In this document: positions 59,277 through 64,000 of the stretch, piece after piece
How the letters are laid out: every line of letters starts with the position of its first letter
Numbering within the stretch: the first letter of the stretch is position 1
Source: Symsagittifera roscoffensis
Lineage: Eukaryota > Xenacoelomorpha > Acoela > Convolutidae
Length of the DNA stretch: 64,000 bases
Direction: 5' to 3'
NCBI RefSeq assembly: GCF_963678635.1
Contig: NC_087062.1
Coordinates: 95,659,705-95,723,704 of the forward strand
Made by a program: the position numbers and the translations under genes
Notes under the pieces: generated by a model
What the model saw: only the letters and a program-made list of their open reading frames with translations
What the model was told of the DNA's origin: nothing
Database searches by the model: none

Positions 59277-60616
59277 ATCTAATACTTTTTTAAATTGATT
59301 TTTTCTTCCGAATTACTATTACGCTCAAATGTGTTTTTTGAAGTTGTATAGGATACACGAACACAAAAAGTTGAGAAACTACATGGATCGATCATAGTTG
59401 AAAACTTGTGCGTGATTATCTTTGAATGGAAAAACGTGACAATCAGGCGTTCACTTTATTGGTACAAAAACTAGAACACGGTTGCATATCCCAGTTGGTC
59501 TAGTGGTTAGGATTTTGGCTTTCACCCACAAGGACCGGTTTCGAATCCCGGACTGGGAAAGCTAGTATTTTTTTAAATTGATTTTTTCCGGATAACTATT
59601 ATGCTCAATTGATTTTTTGAAGTTGTAAAGGATACACGAACAGAAAATGTTAAGAAACTACCTGGCTCGATCATAGTAGAAAAATTTTAAGAAGTTTACC
59701 TTTGAGTAGAAAACGTGCCATTTGGGGTTCACTTTATTGGGACAAAAATAAGGACTCACGATCATATCCCAATTGGTCTAGCGGTTACGATTTGTGGCTT
59801 TCACCCACAAGGCCCGGGTTCGACTACCGGACTGGGAAATCTATTACTTCTTTCAAATTGATTTTTCTTCCGAATAAATATTACGCTCAAATGAGTTCTT
59901 TGAAGTTGTATAGGATACACGAACACAAAAACGTTGAGAAATAAAATGGATTGACGATAGTAGAAAACTTGTTCAATTTCATCTTTGAATAGCAAAACGT
60001 GCCAATTATTATTGGGACAAAATAAGAACTCAGGATCATAACCCAGTTGGTCTAGCGGTTAAGATTTGTGGCTTCCACCCAGCAGGCCCGGGTACGACTC
60101 CCGGACTGGGAAATCTATTACTTTTTTTAAAATGATTTTTTCTTCCGAATAACTATTACTCTCAAATGAGTTCTTTGAAGTTGTATAGGATACACAAACA
60201 CAAAATGTTGAGAAACTACATGGATCGACCATAGTTGAAAACTTGTGCAAGTTAATCTTTAATAGAAATAGTGCCAATTAGGCGTTCACTTTATTGGGAC
60301 AAAAATAAGGACTCAGGCTCATATCCCAGTTGGTCTAGAGGTTAGGATTTGTGGCTTCCACCCAAAAGGACCGGGTTCGACTCCCGGACTGCGAAATCTA
60401 TTACTTTTTATAAATTGATTTTTTCTTCCGAATTACTATTAGGCTCAAATGTGTTTTTTGAAGTTGTATAGGATACACGAACAGAAAATGTTAAGAAACT
60501 ACCTGGCTCGATCATAGTAGAAAATTTTTGCACGTTCACCTTTGAATAGAAAACGTGCCATTTAAGCGTTCACTTTATTGGGACAAAAATAATGGACACT
60601 TTATTGGGACAAAAAA

Positions 60617-60688
60617 TCTCAGTTGGTCTAGCGGTTAGGATTTGTGGCTTTCACCCACAAGGCCCGGGTTCGACTCCCGGACTGGGAA
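60617..60688 (+). tRNA. tRNA-Glu(UUC), one acceptor mismatch
   Basis: Starts TCTCAGT, one mismatch with ACTGGGA; everything else matches the reference. It is the last full-length tRNA before the half-tRNA block, and its leader already contains the duplicated TTTATTGGGACA motif. Confidence 0.65.
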
Positions 60689-61056
60689 TTCCATTATTTT
60701 TTTTAAATTGATTTTTTCTTCCGAATAAATATTTATAAATAAATCCGAATAAATAAATATATAAGAAACTACCTGGCTCGATCATAGTAGAAAATTTTTG
60801 CACGTTCATCTTTGAATAGAAAACGTGCCATTTAAGCGTTCATTTTATTGGGACAAAAATATTGGGACACTTTATTGGGACAAAAAATCCCAGTTGGTCT
60901 AGCGGTTAGGATTTGTGGCTTTCACCCACAAGGCCCAATTGATTTTTTGAAGCTGTATAGGATACACGAACAGAAAATGTTAAGAAACTACCGGGCTCGA
61001 TCATAGTAGAAAATTTTTGCACGTTCATCTTTGAATAGAAAACGTGCCATTTGTGC

Positions 61057-61155
61057 GTTCACTTTATTGGGACAAAAATAAGGGACACTTTATTGGGACA
61101 AAAATTGGGACTTTATTGGGACAAAAATATTGGGACAATTTATTGGGACAAAAAA
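61057..61155 (+). repeat. TTTATTGGGACA minisatellite in spacer
   Basis: The motif that normally occurs once before a family 2 tRNA is present four times here, spaced by AAAAATA, AAAATTGGGAC and similar pieces. Comparable runs precede 61611, 62054, 62508, 62776 and 63232, with three to five motifs each. Confidence 0.8.
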
Positions 61156-61315
61156 TCCCAGTTGGTCTAGCGGTTAGGATTTGTGGCTTTCACCCACAAG
61201 GCTCAATTGATTTTTTTGAAGCTGTATAGGATACACGAACAGAAAATGTTTAGAAACTACCTGGCTCGATCATAGTAGAAAATTTTTGCACGTTCATCTT
61301 TGAATAGAAAACGTC

Positions 61316-61342
61316 AGACCAACTTTGAATCCCAGTTGGTCT
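61316..61342. repeat. Inverted repeat linking spacer to D arm
   Basis: AGACCAACT (61316-61324) in the leader is the reverse complement of AGTTGGTCT (61334-61342) inside the half-tRNA. It recurs about 897 bp later. A 10-bp version, TAGACCAACT with AGTTGGTCTA, lies at 61769-61778 and 61790-61799, and again before 62951. Confidence 0.8.
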
Positions 61343-63299
61343 AGCGAATAGGATTTGTGGCTTTCACCCACAAGGCCCAATTGATTTTTTGAAGCTGTAT
61401 AGGATACACGAACAGAAAATGTTAAGAAACTACCTGGCTCGATCATAGCAGAAAATTTTTGGACGTTCATCTTTGAATAGAAAACGTGCCATTTAAGCGT
61501 TCACTTTATTGGGACAAAAATAAGGGACACTTTATTGGGACAAAAATTGGGACTTTATTGGGACTCTTTATTGGGACAAAAATATTGGGACACTTTATTG
61601 GGACAAAAAATCCCAGTTGGTCTAGCGGTTAGGATTTGTGGCTTTCACCCACAAGGCTCAATTGATTTTTTGAAGTTGAAAAGGATACACGAACAGAAAA
61701 TGTTAAGAAACTACCTGGCTCGATCATAGTAGAAAATTTTTGCACGTTCATCTTTGAATAGAAAACGTTAGACCAACTTTTTGAATCCCAGTTGGTCTAG
61801 CCGTTAGGATTTGTGGCTTTCACCCACAAGGCCCAATTGATTTTTTGAAACTGTATAGGATACACGAACAGAAAATGTTAAGAAACTACCTGGCTCGATC
61901 ATAGTAGAAAATTTTTGCACGTTCATCTTTGAATAGAAAACGTGCCATTTGTGCGTTCACTTTATTGGGACAAAAATAAGGGACACTTTATTGGGACAAA
62001 AATTGGGACTTTATTGGGACAAAAATATTGGGACATTTTATTGGGACAAAAAATCCCAGTTGGTCTAGCGGTTAGGATTTGTGGCTTTCACCCACAAGGC
62101 TCAATTGATTTTTTGAAGCTGTATAGGATACACGAACAGAAAATGTTTAGAAACTACCTGGCTCGATCATAGTAGAAAATTTTTGCACGTTCATCTTTGA
62201 ATAGAAAACGTCAGACCAACTTTGAATCCCAGTTGGTCTAGCGAATAGGATTTGTGGCTTTCACCCACAAGGCCCAATTGATTTTTTGAAGCTGTATAGG
62301 ATACACGAACAGAAAATGTTAAGAAACTACCTGGCTCGATCATAGTAGAAAATTTTTGGACGTTCATCTTTGAATAGAAAACGTGCCATTTAAGCGTTCA
62401 CTTTATTGGGACAAAAATAAGGGACACTTTATTGGGACAAAAATTGGGACTTTACTGGGACTCTTTATTGGGAAAAAAATATTGGGACACTTTATTGGGA
62501 CAAAAAATCCCAGTTGGTCTAGCGGTTAGGATTTGTGGCTTTCACCCACAAGGCTCAATTGATTTTTTGAAGTTGTAAAGGATACACGAACAGAAAATGT
62601 TAAGAAACTACCTGGCTCAATCATAGTAGAAAAATTTTGCACGTTCATCTTTGAATAGAAAACGTGCCATTTAAGCGTTCACTTTATTGGGACAAAAATA
62701 AGGGACACTTTATTGGGACAAAAATTCGGACTTTATTGGGACAAAAATATTGGGACATTTTATTGGGACAAAAAATCCCAGTTGGTCTAGCGGTTAGGAT
62801 TTGTGGCTTTCACCCATAAGGCTCAATTAATTTTTTGAAGCTGTATAGGATACACGAACAGAAAATGTTAAGAAACTACCTGGCTCGATCATAGTAGAAA
62901 ATTTTTGCACGTTGATCTTTGAATAGAAAACGTTAGACCAACTTTTTGAATCCCAGTTGGTCTAGCCGTTAGGATTTGTGGCTTTCACCCACAAGGCCCA
63001 ATTGATTTTTTGAAACTGTATAGGATACACGAACAGAAAATGTTAAGAAACTACCTGGCTCGATCATAGTAGAAAATTTTTGCACGTTCATCTTTGAATA
63101 GAAAACGTGCCATTTAAGCGGTCACTTTATTGGGACAAAAATAAGGGACACTTTATTGGGACAAAAATTCGGACTTTATTGGGACACTTTATTGGGACAA
63201 AAATATTGGGACACTTTATTGGGACAAAAAATCTCAGTTGGTCTAGCGGTTAGGATTTGTGGCTTTCACCCACAAGGCTCAATTGATTTTTTGAAGTTG

Positions 63300-64000
63300 T
63301 AAAGGATACACGAACAGAAAATGTTAAAAAACTACCTGGCTCAATCATAGTAGAAAATTTTTAGAAGTTCATCTTTGAATAGAAAACGTGCCATTTAGGG
63401 GTTCACTTTATTGGGACAAAAATAAGGACTCACGATAATATCCCAATTGGTCTAGCGCTTAGGATTTGTGGCTTCCAACCACAAGGCCCGGGTTCGACTA
63501 CCGGACTGGGAAATCTATTACTTTTTCCAAATTGATTTTTTCTTCCGAATAAATATTACGCTCAAATGAGTTCTTTGAAGTTGTATAGGATACACGAACA
63601 CAAAAACGTTGAGAAATTAAATGGATTGACGATAGTAGAAAACTTGTTCAACTTCATCTTTGAATAGCAAAACGTGCCAATTATTATTGGAACAAAATAA
63701 GAACTCATGATCATATTCCAGTTGGTCTAGCGGTTAAGATTTGTGGCTTTCACCCAGAAGGCCCGGGTTCGACTCCCGGACTGGGAAATCTATTACTTTT
63801 TTTAAATTGATTTTTTCTTCCGAATTACTATTACGCTCAAATGTGTTTTTTGAAGTTGTATAGGATACACGAACAGAAAATGTTAAGAAACTACCTGGCT
63901 CGATCATAGTAGAAAATATTTGGAAGTTCATCTTTGAATAGAAAACGTGCCATTTAGGGGTTCACTTTATTGGGACAAAAATAAGGACTCACGATAATAT
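63300..64000 (+). repeat. Return to full family 2 units at the right edge
   Basis: Two full-length degenerate copies: 63441-63512 (AATTGG at the acceptor end, loop CTTCCAA, T stem ACCGG) and 63716-63787 (starts TTCCAGT, anticodon stem TGTGG/CCAGA, GGTTAAGAT). The window ends inside the leader of a further copy. Confidence 0.8.

Larger units (their letters stand above)
27992..59559 (+). pseudogene. Class C 71-nt tRNA-Glu variants (11 copies, listed)
   Basis: Starts 27992, 28834, 29683, 30246, 31093, 31936, 33636, 34044, 35153, 35999 and 59489. All read GATTTTGG (or GATTTCGG) before the anticodon loop, so one base between D stem and anticodon stem is missing and the upper anticodon stem has a T.C mismatch. 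The loop CTTTCAC with UUC is kept, except CTTTCGC at 35153. Their spacer is distinctive: trailer AAAGCTAG, a T-run, then TTTTTTCCGGATAACTATTATG. Acceptor, T arm and both boxes are intact in several, so weak function is possible. Confidence 0.6.
57900..60700 (+). repeat. Mixed family 2 segment after the tetramer block
   Basis: tRNA-like starts 58067, 58352 (E), 58633, 58923, 59205, 59489 (C), 59767, 60041, 60324 and 60617. No higher-order period is seen. Composition resembles the 28-36 kb segment, including a class C unit. Copies 59767 (AATTGG, ACCGG), 60041 (ACCCAGT, loop CTTCCAC, GGTACGACTCC) and 60324 (loop CTTCCAC, ACTGCGA) are pseudogenes. At 58764 GAGTTC is duplicated in the spacer. Confidence 0.82.
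60888..63278 (+). pseudogene. 5'-half tRNA-Glu copies (11 copies, listed)
   Basis: Positions 60888-60936, 61156-61202, 61330-61378, 61611-61657, 61786-61834, 62054-62100, 62227-62275, 62508-62554, 62776-62822, 62951-62999 and 63232-63278. Each has the 5' acceptor strand, D arm, A box and a complete anticodon arm with UUC, and stops in the variable region. The T arm, B box and 3' acceptor strand are absent. The sequence then continues CAATTGATTTTTTGAAG, giving a T6-T7 run about nine bases later. D loops vary (GCGAATAGG at 61330 and 62227, GCCGTTAGG at 61786 and 62951). Confidence 0.85.
60700..63300 (+). repeat. Half-tRNA block with expanded spacer motif
   Basis: Two kinds of short unit alternate in much of the block. 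One has multiple TTTATTGGGACAAAAA motifs followed by a 47-nt 5' tRNA piece ending CACAAGGC; the other has an inverted D-arm piece (AGACCAACT) followed by a 49-nt piece ending CACAAGGCCC. The order is not strict (62508 and 62776 are both of the first kind). The higher-order period is about 897 bp: 61156, 61330 and 61611 recur at 62054, 62227 and 62508. At 60731-60760 there is also a small AT-rich run of AATAAAT repeats. Confidence 0.85.
27883..64000 (+). repeat. Family 2 tRNA-Glu(UUC) tandem array
   Basis: About 136 tRNA-like copies in units of about 282 bp, all on the + strand. The spacer shares its landmark order with family 1 but has its own sequence: a trailer with CTATTACTTTTTTT, TTTTTTCTTCCGAATAA, TTACGCTCAAATGAGT, GAAGTTGTATAGGATACAC, CATCTTTGAATAG, CGTGCCAATTAGGCGTTCAC and TTTATTGGGACAAAAATAAG directly upstream of the tRNA. 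All mismatch-free tRNA copies of the window lie here. The family continues past the right edge of the window. Confidence 0.93.

Noticed and set aside
60731-60760. AT-rich AATAAAT run as a replication origin or promoter
   Set aside because: It is a short local slippage of the normal CCGAATAAATATT spacer, seen once, with no other supporting signal.
440-63931. Open reading frames of 60-95 codons on both strands
   Set aside because: They recur once per repeat unit, read through tRNA and spacer alike, and their common peptides (such as IPVGLAVRICG, or VRESNPGL on the minus strand) are translations of the tRNA segment. No start context, length or domain supports coding.
1-64000. CRISPR array
   Set aside because: Direct repeats are regular, but the 'spacers' between tRNA segments are themselves conserved and about 210 bp long, and no cas gene is present.
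1-64000. tRNA-derived SINE family
   Set aside because: SINEs are dispersed, with target-site duplications and often an A-rich or simple-repeat tail, and have no fixed tandem spacing. Here units are strictly head to tail and many tRNA segments are full length and foldable. A SINE origin of the array cannot be excluded but has no direct support.
1-64000. Bacterial or organellar tRNA cluster
   Set aside because: Eukaryotic-type A and B boxes, no encoded CCA, T-run terminators and satellite-like organisation point to a nuclear Pol III array.

Overview
The window is one 64-kb tandem array of tRNA-Glu genes and tRNA-Glu-derived pseudogenes. I find no protein-coding gene. A unit of about 280-295 bp (a 70-73 nt tRNA-like segment plus about 210 bp of AT-rich spacer) recurs head to tail on the + strand. 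By hand count there are about 230 tRNA-like copies, counting truncated ones. The tRNAs lack an encoded CCA end, have no intron, carry internal Pol III A and B boxes (TGGTCTAGCGG and GGTTCGACTCC) and are followed by T5-T7 runs. This points to the nuclear genome of a eukaryote. The sequence alone does not fix the species. The arrangement behaves like a satellite DNA whose monomer is a tRNA gene.

Two monomer families meet at about 27,882. Family 1 (1-27,882) has spacers with the motif GATCGATCAGAGCAG. It mixes monomers with a CUC anticodon (Glu, GAG) and monomers of 'class B', 70-71 nt, which keep good A and B boxes but have a shortened anticodon loop and an unpaired acceptor stem. Almost every family 1 copy carries at least one stem mismatch. 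Family 2 (27,883-64,000) has spacers with TTTATTGGGACA and mostly a UUC anticodon (Glu, GAA). Eighteen family 2 copies fold as a mismatch-free 72-nt cloverleaf, and 16 of them are identical to each other.

Classes used below, all in family 2: C = 71 nt, lacking the G of the upper anticodon stem (GATTTTGG); D = B box changed to GGTTGGACTCC; E = starts CCCC, anticodon stem TCTGT/TCACA; F = anticodon stem TGTGG/CAACA and T stem CCGGG/CCAGG; G = GTTCGTCTAGCGGCTAGGAA at the D arm.

The array is organised into higher-order repeats of several sizes: 2 monomers (589 bp), 3 (about 880 bp), 4 (about 1,129-1,138 bp), 5 (about 1,465 bp), 7 (1,986 bp) and 9 (about 2,646 bp). The cleanest is an E-G-E-intact tetramer present seven times at 50,165-57,859. 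Two stretches break the pattern. In 39,640-43,170 monomers are shuffled into tRNA fragments, 45-nt mini-tRNAs without an anticodon arm, and fold-back inverted repeats. In 60,880-63,280 eleven copies are cut to the 5' 47-49 nt of the tRNA, while the spacer motif TTTATTGGGACA has expanded. The likely output is tRNA-Glu(UUC) from the intact copies; whether the degenerate majority is transcribed cannot be told from sequence.
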